NCBI GenBank assembly: GCA_964519665.1
Contig: CAZFIV010000014.1
Coordinates: forward strand, 42,400-106,399
Direction: 5' to 3'
Origin: JANQQN01 sp964519665
GTDB taxonomy: Bacteria > Myxococcota > Kuafuiibacteriia > Kuafuiibacteriales > Kuafuiibacteriaceae
Length of the DNA stretch: 64,000 nucleotides
The position numbers and the translations under genes were made by a program. Positions 1 to 12,500 of this stretch are shown here, one piece after another (positions within the stretch are counted from its first letter, which is position 1; the number at the start of each line of letters is the position of its first letter). The notes under the pieces are model-generated. The model had not been told where the DNA came from. It was given only the letters and a program-made list of their open reading frames with translations, and made no database searches.

Positions 1-414
1 CGCCCCGTGAGGGCGCGGGCCATCGACGGCGCCAGGGCGCCCTGATCGCTCCGCCGGCGCCGAGGATCCCGGACGCATTGACCGCTCGGTGGCCGCCGAA
101 GCTCCCGGACGCATTGACCGCTCGGTGGCCGCGGAAGCACCCGGGCGCCTTGCCCGCTCGGCGGCCGCCGACTCATCGGACGAGGACGGGCGGCCTGTCC
201 CATCGTCTTCGCTATCTTCAGGTGGGGGAAGAGGTTCGTCCGGGTCGACCACCGGGACGGCACGGTCATCGACGACAATCAGGGCATCGCGCCCGTCTGG
301 AGCCGATTGTGCCACCGCGTGGGGCCGACCACCTGCGGGCCCGATCAGGCCTCCCGCGGCAAAAACGACCACACCGATGAGCCACCTCGGTCCGATGGTT
401 CGACGAAGGGTCAC
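1..414 (-). CDS. Exported protein with C-terminal 12-residue repeats (5' part only)
   Basis: An open minus-strand frame runs from GTG at 414 off the left edge, giving 138 residues without a stop. The first 40 residues look like a Sec signal peptide: TLRRTIGPR at the N-terminus, a hydrophobic core WLIGVVVFAAGGLIG, and a plausible cleavage site at AVAQS. An acidic proline-rich stretch (DPDEPLPPPEDSEDD) follows, then four degenerate 12-residue repeats with the pattern ERSMRPGASAAT. It lies downstream of the giant TPR gene on the same strand, about 100 bases after its stop. The frame also stays open upstream of the GTG to a TAA near 497, with no better start and no clear ribosome site. I do not recognise a family. 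Signal peptide and repeats are seen; export is inferred. Confidence 0.6.
   Translation of the reverse strand, partial: MTLRRTIGPRWLIGVVVFAAGGLIGPAGGRPHAVAQSAPDGRDALIVVDDRAVPVVDPDEPLPPPEDSEDDGTGRPSSSDESAAAERARRPGASAATERSMRPGASAATERSMRPGSSAPAERSGRPGAVDGPRPHGA
35..178. repeat. Four degenerate 36-bp tandem repeats inside the left-edge gene
   Basis: Units at 35-70, 71-106, 107-142 and 143-178. The second and third are nearly identical and the outer two are diverged. The period is a multiple of three and keeps the minus-strand frame open, so each unit encodes 12 residues. The array may continue beyond the window. Confidence 0.7.
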
Positions 415-513
415 GTCGGGAATGACTAGCAGAGGTCCGTCCAGCTCGCCACACAGCGCTGGTCCACCTGCATCACGAACGGCAGGTGGGCTATTTTACA
501 GAAATCTCGCTCG

Positions 514-3500
514 CTAAAACCGAGCCGGTCGCGGCTGGTCGAGCGTGTCGTTGAGCAGTTCCGCATAGTGTTCACTGACGACGAAGGCGACCAGGTCTCG
601 AAGCGGCCTCCACTGCCGCAGCGCCCGTACCCGGTCTTCCGGCGCCCCGAGCGGCTCGGCCAATGTGCGCGGCTCGCCCCGATACAGAGCATCGAGTGCG
701 GTGGCTGGCGCCCCGGCCATCACAACGCCGAATCGGTCAGCGGTCTGATAGGCGCCTCGGATCCAAGTCGAGATCGGCAGATCGCCCGGACTCAATGCCC
801 TGACCGCCTCCTCGGCCGCGGCGCGGGGGGTTGGGTCCAGCCGGGCCCGAAGCAGGTCGATCCCGGGGCGGTACGTCTGGGGCAGCGATTCTCGGAATCG
901 GGGCTCGATGGCCGCCGCGGCCAGGGTGACGAAGTGCCGCCGGGCTATGCCTTGAGTACCGCTGATCACCAAAAACCCGAGCTCGAGCAGCATAGCGGCG
1001 CGCGCCAGATGGAAACGCAACTCATCGGGGGTCCCATCTTCAGCCAACGCTTCGCCCACCACCAAGGTGCTCGGATCGCCGGGCTCGAGCTCCACGGAAG
1101 CTCCGCCCTCCCGGTCGACGACGACTATGAATGGGAAATGAACGACCGCCCTCACGGCCTCCGCTACGTCGGCCAGTCTCGGGTCCTCATGCGCGGACCG
1201 TCGCGGACCCGTGGGCCGCTCGACCGACGGCAGAACACCCGCCAACGCCGGGGCGGTCAGGCGCATCAGGTCACCGAGCGGCGTTCGAACAGCCTCCGTC
1301 CGAAGGCGCTCGAAGAAGGCGGGATCGGCGGGTCGATGGGATGGCCACGGATGTCGCAGGGCCGGCTCGTTTTCGATCCAGTGGAGGACCGCTCTGGGCC
1401 CTACGCCTCCCTGATCGGGCAATACCGCCGCTAGCGCGTGAAGCAGCGCCGCATCGCCTGGGTCCTCCACCAGGAGGCTTCGGTACAGCGCTACCGCCTT
1501 GGGTCCGCCGACGCCGTTGCGCTGATAGGCGGAGGCCAGCAGCCATCGGGTCGCCCGAGCCTGCGGGAGCCAGGCCACCAACGCTTCGAGGGCGAGCTCG
1601 ACGCGAGGCACGATGAGGGCCGAGGCCGGCAGATCGGCCATGACCGCCCGCATGCGGACCGTATCCGCGGGCTCGGACAAATCGGAGGGCACGCCGAGAG
1701 CGCGGGTCAGGTCTTCGATGAAAGGCTCGAGCAGCGCCCGAGGCTGGTTGGGGGTCCAACCCTCAGGTACTGCTTCAGCCAGGACGGCCAACGCTTCCCC
1801 AGCTCGGGAGGCATCGAAGCAAGCCGCCGCGAGAGCGATCCGCTGGTCGCGGGGCAACGGTCCCAGCGCGTCGATACCGCCGATGCGGTCCGCGATGCGA
1901 AGAAGTCCGCTGCGGTCATCTTGTTCCCTGTAGAAGGCGTACAAGGACAGAAGAAGGTCGGGGTCATCGCCGGCCCGAGCCTCCAAAGCAGCTGCCAATA
2001 CCAAGCCTCGACGGCGGTCACCAAGCCGACGGGCCAGCTCGAACGCCTGCTCTTGAAGATCATGGGCGTCTTCAGGTTCGAGCGCCTCGATCGCTTGCGC
2101 GGCGAGCGCGTCGAGGAGAAACGGAGAATCGCCGAGGTCGCGCAGGACGTCGAGCCGGAGCTGCCGGGCCTCGGGGTCCGGCGCCAGGCGAAGCGCCCGC
2201 GCGACCGCGAGGAGCGCCCGGCCGGGGTCTTGGACGCCCCGTGCCTGCCGCGCTTCCGCCAAGTGGAGCTGAAGCAGGGCCGGCGCATCCAGGGTCGGGT
2301 CCAACAGAGCCTTGTAGTCTGAAAACCACCGCCTCGGGCCTCGTCGGCTCGGCAGGCGCTCCGCCAATTCGGCCAGGCCGGCGGCCGCCTCCCGGTGCGT
2401 GGGGTCTTGAAGTTTGGCGCGCGCGAACGCCGCCATTGCGGCGGCTCGATCCCCGCGCGACATCTTGATCCGCGCGATAGCCAGTTCGAGCGTCGGTGGT
2501 GCCCACGGTGGCCCCCCGAGGTCACGGAGGCGCCCTAGCGCGTCGACCGCCCCTTGCGCGTCGCCCTCTCGAAGATCGAGGCGAGCCCGCTCCGTCCAGG
2601 CCATGACGTCATCCGGGCAGGCTTCGATGGCTTGATTGAACAACTCGCGAGCCCCGCCAAAATCGGGCGGCGTCGCTTCCAGCCGACGCTGTCCTGCCGT
2701 CACCAAGGCGGCGGCCCGGACCGGGCGCGGACCGGTGGGGGCGGGCCACAGGCCGGACGCGGAGGCCGAAAAGGACGCGGTGTCGGGCAGCGACCGTGCC
2801 ACGGAAGGATTCGAGGGGGGCACGTCTCCGCCGACGGAGGCGATCGGTTCGGAGTCGACGTCGATCTGCTGGACGATGTCTTCCGGGTCGATCGTGAGGG
2901 CCCACGCGGCGTCCGGCGTTGGCTCGGCGTGCCCGTTCGGCGAGTTGGGCAGCGCGCTGATCGCCTCCGCCCGCGCTTCGGGAGTGGAACCAGCAGCGAC
3001 GGCCCATAGGCCGGGCTCGACTTGATCCACTTCGAGTTCGCGTACGCCGACATGCCGAGTCGCGGCCCCGACGGTCGCGACGGAGCCCGTGGGCCGATGA
3101 TGCCCGTTGGTTGATCCGATACCGTCTTCGGCGATCGCCAGGGCTCGGACCTGCCGCGCATCGTCGAAACGTCCCAGCGCATTTTCGAGCACCCGAGCCC
3201 GAGCGTTCCGATACCGACCACGCGTGGCCCCTGCGGCAAGTGCCTCGATGGTGGTCCCCAGCGCCTGCTCCAGCGCATCGGCGGGAAGGCGACGGCTCGG
3301 ACCGCCGGCGGAGGCGGTTCGATCGACGAGCTCGTCCAAGCCCGCGTCGTCGAGATTCAAGGATCGAATCGCTTCCGTCCAGATCTCGAGCTCCGTGGCC
3401 AAATCATCGAGTCGGGCCGCGCTTCGGGCCGCGGTTTTCAGGAACGCGAGTCGCGCCGAGGTCATGCCGTCGGCAAAGGCTTGATCTGCCGCCTGCCGAG

Positions 3501-6500
3501 CGTGGGCGAGGGCTTTGATCTCGTCTCCGAGGGATTTGGCGAGGTGAATGGCCGACCAACGGAGGCTCAAGAGGTCGGGCTGGACCCGTATCGCCGCCTC
3601 GAAGGCGGCCAGAGCCCCTCGACGATCAGCCAATGCGTCGCGACGGAGCTCGGCGGCGCGGGCGAGATGAGCGGCTGCCTGTGCATCCCGCGAGGCGCCA
3701 GCGGCTCTCACCCACAAGCGAGCTTCGGCCGCGAAATCCTCTTCGGACGAATACAGACGCGAAAGATGGTCGAGCAAAGCTCGCGGCACTTCGTTTTGCC
3801 GAAACGCTCTTTCGACGGCGTCCTCGAGGACCCGGAGCGCCTCCGCGACGTCGTCCATCCGCTCCAGCACGGCAGCCCGATCGATCAATGCCCGCAGCCC
3901 TCTCTGCGGATCCGAACTGGCCGCCGCTAACCGGGCGAGCGCCGCCTGCTGGATGTCAAGGCGCCCGATCACCGCGGCCTGCGACGCGAGGGCGTCGAGC
4001 ACGTCGACCGAATTCGGTTGGCGATGAAACGCTTCGTCGAACAGCTGCAACGCTTCCTGCGGCTGTCTCAACATGCCGTGCATCAGTCGAGCCTGGGTTA
4101 CGAGGAGGGTAACCCGCTCGGTCTCGGACAAGTTCTCCGAATCGAGTCGATGCCGGATATGGTCGGCTAGCTCCGTCCACCGTTCCGCCTGATACAGCAG
4201 CTCCTGGAGTCGCACCGCCTCGTCTCGTTGACCGGGTTGACACTCGTAGGCCGCTTGAAGAGGGGCGATCGCCTTTTCGCTTCGTCCGATCTGTTCCCAG
4301 ACCCGGGCCGCCTCGCGCAGCAATTCGGCCCGTTCCACTGGATCGGTGCGACTATCGGCTCGACGTTGGAGGCGCTCCGCGAGCGACTCGGAGGGCCCAG
4401 CCGCTTCGACGGCTTCGTCGAGCAGGCCTTCGGGTACTTCTTCGGGGTCAAGCAATCGTGCTTCCTCGAGCGCCTTGACCGCGTCGGCAGGGCGATCGAC
4501 GCTCCGGTAGGCCTGCGCCAACTTGACCAAGACCTCGGCGCGGGCCGATTCCCCCGCTTGCCCGTGCCCCCGGAGCATCGCCTCGGCTCTCTGGAGAGCC
4601 TCGAGCGCCTCCTCCGCAGCGTCGCGGTCGAGCAGAAGCATCCCGAGGGCCCGATAGGCTTCCACCCGATCCGCAAATTCGGCGTCTGGCGCAGCCTCGA
4701 GGGCTTCGACGGCCCCCCGTAAAGTGAACTCTGCCGCGTCGAGGTCGCCGGACGCCCACTCCGCGGCCGCCAACAAGACCAGCGCCCGCTGCTGCTGAGT
4801 CCCGGCCGGCAAAGACTGGGCGTGAAGTCGAAGCGCCTCTACGCGCAGGCGAGCTTGCCCCAACTCTTTCGCCAAGTGGGCGAGATCGAGCAGAGGAGAA
4901 TCGAGCATCGTCTCCTTCGACCGCGGCCCACCATACACCGGCGCCGAGACCACATCGTCGGGCATCGCTTGCTGAGAATCTGAGAACCACCCCTGAACCA
5001 GCCGAAGCGCAGACCGCAGCGCAGCCACCGCACGGTCGTTCGCCGGCGCGTGCTTCAAGAGGAGCCTCGTGGCAGCCAGGCGATTCCGGATCTGATCGAT
5101 CGGGGTGGTATGAAGCGCATCGGTCAACAGGACGACCGCCAACTCGTCCCACCGGCGATGCCGGACCAAGAGCTGCTTGAGCCGCGTGGTCACCAACGCC
5201 GCTCCGGGCACCACTTCGGATACCCGCCGGAGCGTCTCGATCGCCGTATCGACGCGACCGGCACGTTCGAGGGACTCAGCCTTCGCCATCGACACCCTCA
5301 GCCACGGGTGACTGCCCGCCGGCACCCTTCCGAGAACGGCATCGAGCAGATGCTCCGCGGCGACCAGGTCGCCCGACTTCGCGAGCGCCGACGCCGCCAC
5401 CGCGCCTCGTTCCGGGTCTGGGTCGGCCTCGTACGCTTCGACGAACAACGACGCCGCACCGACTTCGTCGTGCAGGTGACTCCGGAGAATCTCGGCCCGC
5501 TCCGCGCACACTGCCGCGCGGTCAGCTCCATCCCGCATCGCGGCCAACCGCGCGAGCTCCGCGTCGAGGCTCATCCAGCGTCCGTGACGCCGCAGGAAGT
5601 CGAGCAACTCTTCCTGCAGGGCGGCAGGGGAGTCCGCCACCTGGATGGCCCGCCGCAGCAACTGTTCGGCTCGATCTGGCTCCTCGAGACGCCGTTCGGC
5701 GAGGTCGGCCGCTTCCACGAGTCGGACCGCACGGTCGCGATCGTTGTCCGCGTCGTCGGCGGCTTCGAGAAGCGCCTCGAGCAACCCCGGGGCGTCGTCG
5801 AGCTCCCGCGAAAGTCGAACCCGGGCCGCCCGGGCTCGCGCCCCGTCGTCCGGAGTCGACACCTCTCGGACCACCTTCGACCAGGCCGTCAACGCTCCTT
5901 CCTTATCGCCTCCCATCTCCGCGAGCTCTGCTCCGGCGATCCGGAGACGTCGAGCCGCCGGCCCGCCGCCGAGCCGCTCCGCCACCGCGAGCATTCGCCG
6001 GGCGGCCAAGTCTGGGCCGAGCGACTTCAGGTTGTCGATGAAGCGAACGAGCAGACGATCATCCTCAGGGAGCTCGCGGTGGAGCCCCTCTTCGATCACT
6101 GTGGCCGCCTCGTCTGCTCGGTCGAGGCCCCGCAATAGCTCCGCGAGGGCCAACCGCAAATGCGACCCGGCGCCTTTCGGCAGCTCCCCGAGCCCCTGCG
6201 AGAGCAGTCGGACGCGCTCCTCCGCGAGCCCCAGCGGCGCGAGGAGGCCGACGGCCTCGCCCAAGACACTCTCTACGGCCGGATCGTGGCGGGGTAGAAG
6301 GGACACCGCGCGCTCCGCTAGGTGTCCTGCTCGCTCCGCGTCCTCGGCCTCCACCGCCAAGCGGGCGGCGTGGAGCAGGCGCTCGGCCCGTTCGGACGGA
6401 GTGCCCTCGACATCGGCTTCGGCCCATGCCTCGAGTCGGTCCATGACGGACTCGGTCGCGCCTTCTTGCTCGGCGAGACGCACCAACGACTCGTGCGCCC

Positions 6501-9500
6501 GTCCGGAGCTCGGGGACCTAGCGATCGCCCGGTCGAGGGCCGACTTCGCGCCTTCCCGGTCATCCAGCCACAGGCGAAGCTCCGAGAGCGTGACCCACTG
6601 TTCGGGCGTCCCCTCCGCTTCCGCGAGAGCCGCCGCGTGAGCCTCCGCCGCGCACCAGTCGCCGAGTTCGTCGTGCAGTGAAAGGAGCCGTCGCCGCAGC
6701 TCGAGCGCCTCGCTGCGATCGACCACATCGGGCAACGCAGCCTCGAGCAGCTCGACGACAACCTCGGCGTCCGCACCCTCCGCTTCCTTCATCGTCGCCA
6801 GCGCCTGGCGCCAACGCGACTTCTGCTGAGGGTCTCCTCGATGGTCGGCCGCGACCAAACGCTCCAGCGCTAGCGCTCGGACGCCGCCCTCGGCGCCGAG
6901 GTTTTCAACCAGCAACTGCGCCGCTCGGTCGCGGTCGACCTTGGCGGCCTCCTCGTCGGTGAGCACTCGGCGAGCCACCACCAAAGCGCGACTGGTCCGG
7001 CCGACGGCGTGGAGGATCACCGCCTGTTCCAGCATCAACGAAGCGGCCACTTCCGCGGAGGGCGCGCCGGCGATCGCGTCATCGACCAAAGCCAAACGAG
7101 CGTCGTAGTCGGGGTCGTTGCTAAGGACCGCGATCAACCGACGACGAACTCGATGGGCGGCGGCCGCGTCGTCCGCGGACTCCCAAAGCTGCAAGGCGGT
7201 GGTCAGATCATCGCGTCGCCGAGCCAGATCAGCGGCAGGTTCGACGGCCGGTTCAGGGGTCGCGCCGAGAAGCTCGAAGGCGGCCGCCCGCGCCTCCAAC
7301 GGAAGGCCGTCCAAGGACCCGCGAACGGCCCGGGCCGCCTGGCTGGGGTCTTCTTTGAGTTCTCGCTCCGCTCGCGACAGAAACAGCTCGGGCCCCAACA
7401 CTCGGGCGGCGCTCGCGAAGCGACCGCTCGACCAGTACAGGTTCTCGAGCTCCGCTCTCGCCGAGGTATGCTCCGGGTCCGCCTTCAATGCTTGGAGCAG
7501 GTCGGCCTCCGCCGCCTCCTCGCGGCCCCGCATCCGCTCGAGCAACCCTGCTTTCGCAAGGAGGTCGGCGCGTCCTTTTCCGTCCTGCTGCTCGGCCAAG
7601 ACCCGAGCCCCCCGAACCTGCAGATCGACGTCTCCACCGCGCTCCGCCGCCTCGACGGCCTCGTCCAACAGCTGGGGGTCGACGTTCGCCAGTTCGGTCA
7701 GTCGACCCTGCGACAAGAGGAGCTCCCGTAGCATCCAACGCGCCTGGGGGTGCGTGGATTGCCGCTCCAACGCCATGCGCAGCGCATACTCGGACGCATC
7801 GAGATCATCGTCGTCTTGGTGCAGCTCCGCGGCCTTCACCCATAGCTCGGTGCATTCCACGACTGCGCTCGGTACCTCACGCAGTCGGTCGACCAAGGTG
7901 AGAACAGCGGGCAGCAGCGCTTCCGGAGGCCCGTCGCGTTCGACCATGTCGACCGTGCCTCGGAGCTGATCCACGCCCAGCACGTCCGCGATCTCTTGGT
8001 ATCGCCCCGCTTGGGCCCAAAGGGCCGTTAGGCCCTCCCGCGCTCGTTCCTGGCCCGGATCGGCCTCGAGAGCCTGCCGGTATAGGGCCTCGATCCGGCG
8101 AGCGGATTCCGGCGTTTCGAGCGCCGAGGGCGTTTCGAGCGCCTCGTCGACCAGCTGGATCAGCAGACCGGCCCGCTGCGCACCCTCCGACAGCTGCGCG
8201 AGCGCTTCGGTCACCCTCCAGCCGACGGTCGCATCGCCAACCGCATCCGCTTGCGCTCGCAGGTCTTCTAGGGTGGCTGGCCCCAACACTCGACCGATGT
8301 CCGTGTAGCGATTCTGGGCCTCGAAGAGCCGCGAGAGGGCCCCCCGCGCCTCATCGTGGCCAGGTTCGGCCTCCAAAACGGCTCGAAAGAAGGTTTCGGC
8401 TTGTTCGGCGGCATCCGACCCGTCCTCGTTGGTTTCCCACTGAACCAGCCACCGTCGGGCGAGAGCCAGATGCAAACCGTGTCGCTCCTCGGGCGTGGCG
8501 GTCCGTCCGAGCTGGTCGGTCAAGAGCTCGACGAGGCGAGGATCATCATCGGAAGCCTGGGCGGCCAACGCGTCGGTAACCTCGAGCCATAGCTCCGACC
8601 GCTCGGCTGGAGAATGGGCTCCCACCCACGCTGCCGCCGCGCGAAAGGCCTGTTCACGACCGCCGGCTTGCTCGGTGAGCAACCGATGGACCGGGCCGGT
8701 CAGCGCCGCCGGGCCCATCACCGCAGCGAGGTCCTCGAAGCGCTCCTCCGCGAGCCATTGCGCGGTAAGCTTCTGTCGCGCCGACCGACAGGAAGGGTCG
8801 GCATCGAGGGCTGCCAGCAGCTCTCGCTCCGCGGCGGCGGAATCCTGCTGCCGAGCCAGGATCGACTCGGCAACGACAGTGAGCGCCTCGGCCCGCTCGG
8901 CCCCCGTCAATTGGAGCGCCTGCAACCGAAGTGCGTCGCAGTAACCGGCGTGGTCCTCGATCTTCTCGAAATACGCCAACAGCCGCTCGATGGCCTCATC
9001 GGCGCCATTGCCCTCGGAAGCGATGCTCCTCAGGCGTTCGACCCCTTTGTCGGCCGTCGAAGGATCCGTCAGCTCGAGGTCGGCCAACGCGAGCCTCGCC
9101 TTCGCCTGCGCCGACGGGTCAGGCGCCAAGTGTTCGACCACCGCCGCCAACAGACCGCGGCGAGCATCGGGGGACAGCTCTTCAATCCGCTCCGACTTGA
9201 TATCGAGGAGCGCTTCGAGTCCGAGCGCGTCGGCGAGATCACTGAAGCGCTCCTGCGAGACCAGCAGCTGCCGCAGCCGCTGGCGCGCCCGAAGATGTTC
9301 GGGCGCTATCCGCAGCGCCGAGCGGTACGCGGATTCAGCGGCTGACATCTCGAGACGATGCTCGGCGAAGACGTCGCCGGCTCGAGTGTACAGCTCGGCC
9401 ATAATGCCGAGATCGTTCGTGCGATGTAACAGAGCCTCGATCAACCGCAGGTGGCTATCCCAAGCCTCGAGGCGCCTTGTGAGCACCAGGCCCTTCGACA

Positions 9501-12500
9501 AGACCGCAACCAAGACATCGCCGACCGGTTCCCGCTCCAGCCAGCGTGCCGCGAAGACCGATGAGCCACGGACAGCCGCCTTGGTCAGCTCGAAAGGAAG
9601 CCGACGCAAGTCGACATAGGCGTTCAGCAACTCTTCGGTCGACGCCGAAAAGTCGTGCGCGTGCTGGTCGAACAGCATCGCGCGCCGAAGACGAATCCGA
9701 CCTCGATGCGCCTTGTCGACCGGGTCTTCCGAGCCCGAATGCCGCTCCAGAAGCTCGGCCAATACGGCAAGCTCGTCATCGGGCCGCCCGAGAGCCTGCG
9801 TATAGGCTGCGGCCGCCTCGAGGGGCGCCTTGAGATGCGGAGCCGCCCCGGATGCCCGCCGAACGAGACCCAGCGCGCGCTCCACGGCCGGACGGTCGTA
9901 GTCTGGTCCGCTGTCGGCCGGCGCATCGGCATCGCGAGCGGCCGAGGTCATTCGAGCCACTGGCACGAGAAGGTCCGCCGCCTCGGTCAGCAGCTCGGCG
10001 ACCAGGGCCGGGTCCCGAGCCAGGCCGGCTTCTTCGATCAACGCTTCGGCGAGAGCTTCGTGATCGCCGGATGCTCGCAGCAGCCCGAGTCGCATCGTCC
10101 GGGCCCGCGCCAGCGTTGGATCGGCCCGAACCGCCGCCTGCAGTCGGCTGAGCGCCATGACCGAGTCGTTCAGTTTCTCGGCGTGAACCCGAGCCGCATC
10201 GAGGAGCAGGTGCGCCTTTTCGCGGGGCAGACCCCCGAGGTCGGCGCGATCTGCGCGATCCGCCAGCAAGGACGCTTGCTCTGCGTACTGGCCGAGGGCC
10301 CCGAGAAGGTCCGTCAGGCGAGCGTCGACCGCGCCGGCCACCTCGCTGCCATCGGGGGCGAGGGTCCGGGCGCGGCGCAGGGCCCCGAGTGCATCTCGGC
10401 TCCGTCCGAGCCGGTCCGTTTCGATCTCGGCGCGCTGAAGCAGCAGCTTCGCCGCTTGTTCCGGCGAAGCTGACGCGGCGCGCCGCCCCAGCACCTCGAC
10501 CAGCAGGCCCGGATCATCCGATTTGCGGGCCTCGCTCTCGAGCCGTGTCAACGCAGCTTCCAGCCACGCGGACCGGGCTCCGGGCGCGGTCGCCGCCATC
10601 ACCGCGCGGTCGTGCGCGGAGGCCTCGGAGGGGCGCCCCGCGGCCACGAAAGTCGCCGCCGCACGACCGTGAGTCTCAACGGACGAAAGGCCACGACTGT
10701 CCGCTAGCTGCGCCGCCCGCGCGAATGCATCCGCGGCGACATCGAACAGCCCTGCCCCTTGCGCTACCTGACCGAGACGCTCGGCGAGCGCTAGGGCATC
10801 GGGCTGCTCATGCAGAGCTTCTTGCAATACCTGCACCGCGCGCGCGGCTTCGCCGCCCGCCTCGAGAACTTCCGACTGCTCGAGGCGGATCTTGACTCGA
10901 TCATCGGCATCGAGCGCGATGTTCGCTCGGCGGCCCAAGACCTCGGCTAATGCGACGGGGTCGCCGCGCCGCTCGGCCAGGCGCTCTTGAATCTCGAAGG
11001 CGGCGGTGAACAGGAGCGAATCGGCCGAACCTTCGCCGAGCAACCCGAGCGCTTCGTCGACGTCGCGGCCCGCCTGTTCATCGCGTCCTAACCGCATGGC
11101 GATCCGGGCGGCATCGAGCATCCGCTCCGCTCGTTCGCCAGGCGGAGCGGAGGCGACCCGACCGCGTTGTCGCTCGAGATCGAGCAACGCTTCCAAACGT
11201 TGGGATCCCGCCAGCGCTTTCGCCAATCGGGCCGCGATGTGGCGCCCTTCAACGCTCGCTACAGGCACCAGCTGTCGTGCTTCGGTGAGGCTGGCGACAA
11301 CGCCGTCGTAGTCTCGTTGTTTTTCTGCGACGTCCGCTCGATCGAGCAGTGCCGTGAGCCGCTCGTCAGGAGGAAGCTCGTCTGAGAGAGGCTCGTCGAC
11401 CGGCTCGGCGCCGGCAAGCCCTGCGTCTTCACCGTCGGCGGAGGAACGCGCTAGCCGCTCTTCCGCGTAGCGACGCGCTTGCTCGAGGTGCCCCAAGCGC
11501 ATCGCGAGCTTGGTTGCGAGCACCAGGGCACCCGGCGGCGCGTCGGGCGCCTCCAAAGCCGTTTGAACCGCCGCCAGAGCGTCCGAATCACGCCCTACTC
11601 GGGCCAGCATCTCGGCCCGCTCGGTCAGCGCATCGGAGCGCGCCGACGACGTATCGGCCGCGGCCGCAACCCGAGCCAGCGCCAAGGCTAGCCGCTCCGG
11701 ATCGTCCTTCGCGCGATACAGCCGAACCAGCGCTAACAGAGCGCTCGACGGAGCCGCCCCGGTCGCCACCGCTTCCTCGTAGGCACGAGCGGCATCGGCG
11801 TGCCGCTCGGCAGACTCCAGGGCCTCGGCCTTCGCGACCCACAGCCGGGCTCGCTCCTCGGGAGCATCATCGAGCATCATCCGCCGGTCGAGCGCATCGA
11901 GGCGGTCGCTCGCGTTCACCGACGCAGCGACCAGGACGTCGAGCAAGGCGCGATGTCCAGGGCATGCCGACAGGGCGGCCATAACGGCCCTCCGAACCGT
12001 TGCTCGAGCCTCGATTTCGGCGCTCAGCGCATCGACTTGCGTGCGGAAGAGAGCCGCGGCGTCGTCGCACCGTCCGTCCGCGACCGCCCGGTTGCCCTGC
12101 AGTCCGACGAGCCGAGCATGTTCGAGGCGCTCGCCCCGGTCGGCGTGGAGTTGGCCGAGCGCCTCCAGAGTTTCGAGATCTTCGGGCGCCACACGATGCG
12201 CGGCCCGGAGATGTTCGAGCGCCTCATCCGACCGACCGCCCGCCGCGGAGCACCGGGCGGCCGCGTGCCGCAAAACGAGGACCGCGGCGGCCTCATCGAC
12301 TTCCGCGGTGATCCATCGATGCTCGGCTCGCCCGACGACCTCCGCTTCGATGTCCGCCCGGCCCAGTCGACGGGCGGCCGTCGCCATTGAAGCGAGCGGG
12401 GTGAGTCGGTCCGGCACCAGGTCAGCGGCGCGTCGATAGTATTCGAGGGCTCGTTCAGGGGCATCGGAAAGCCACAGCTCGCCGACCCGAAGGGTAAAGT

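Noticed and set aside
35..178. 36-bp repeats taken as a CRISPR array
   Set aside because: Units are adjacent without spacers, diverged, and encode in-frame 12-residue repeats of an open gene.
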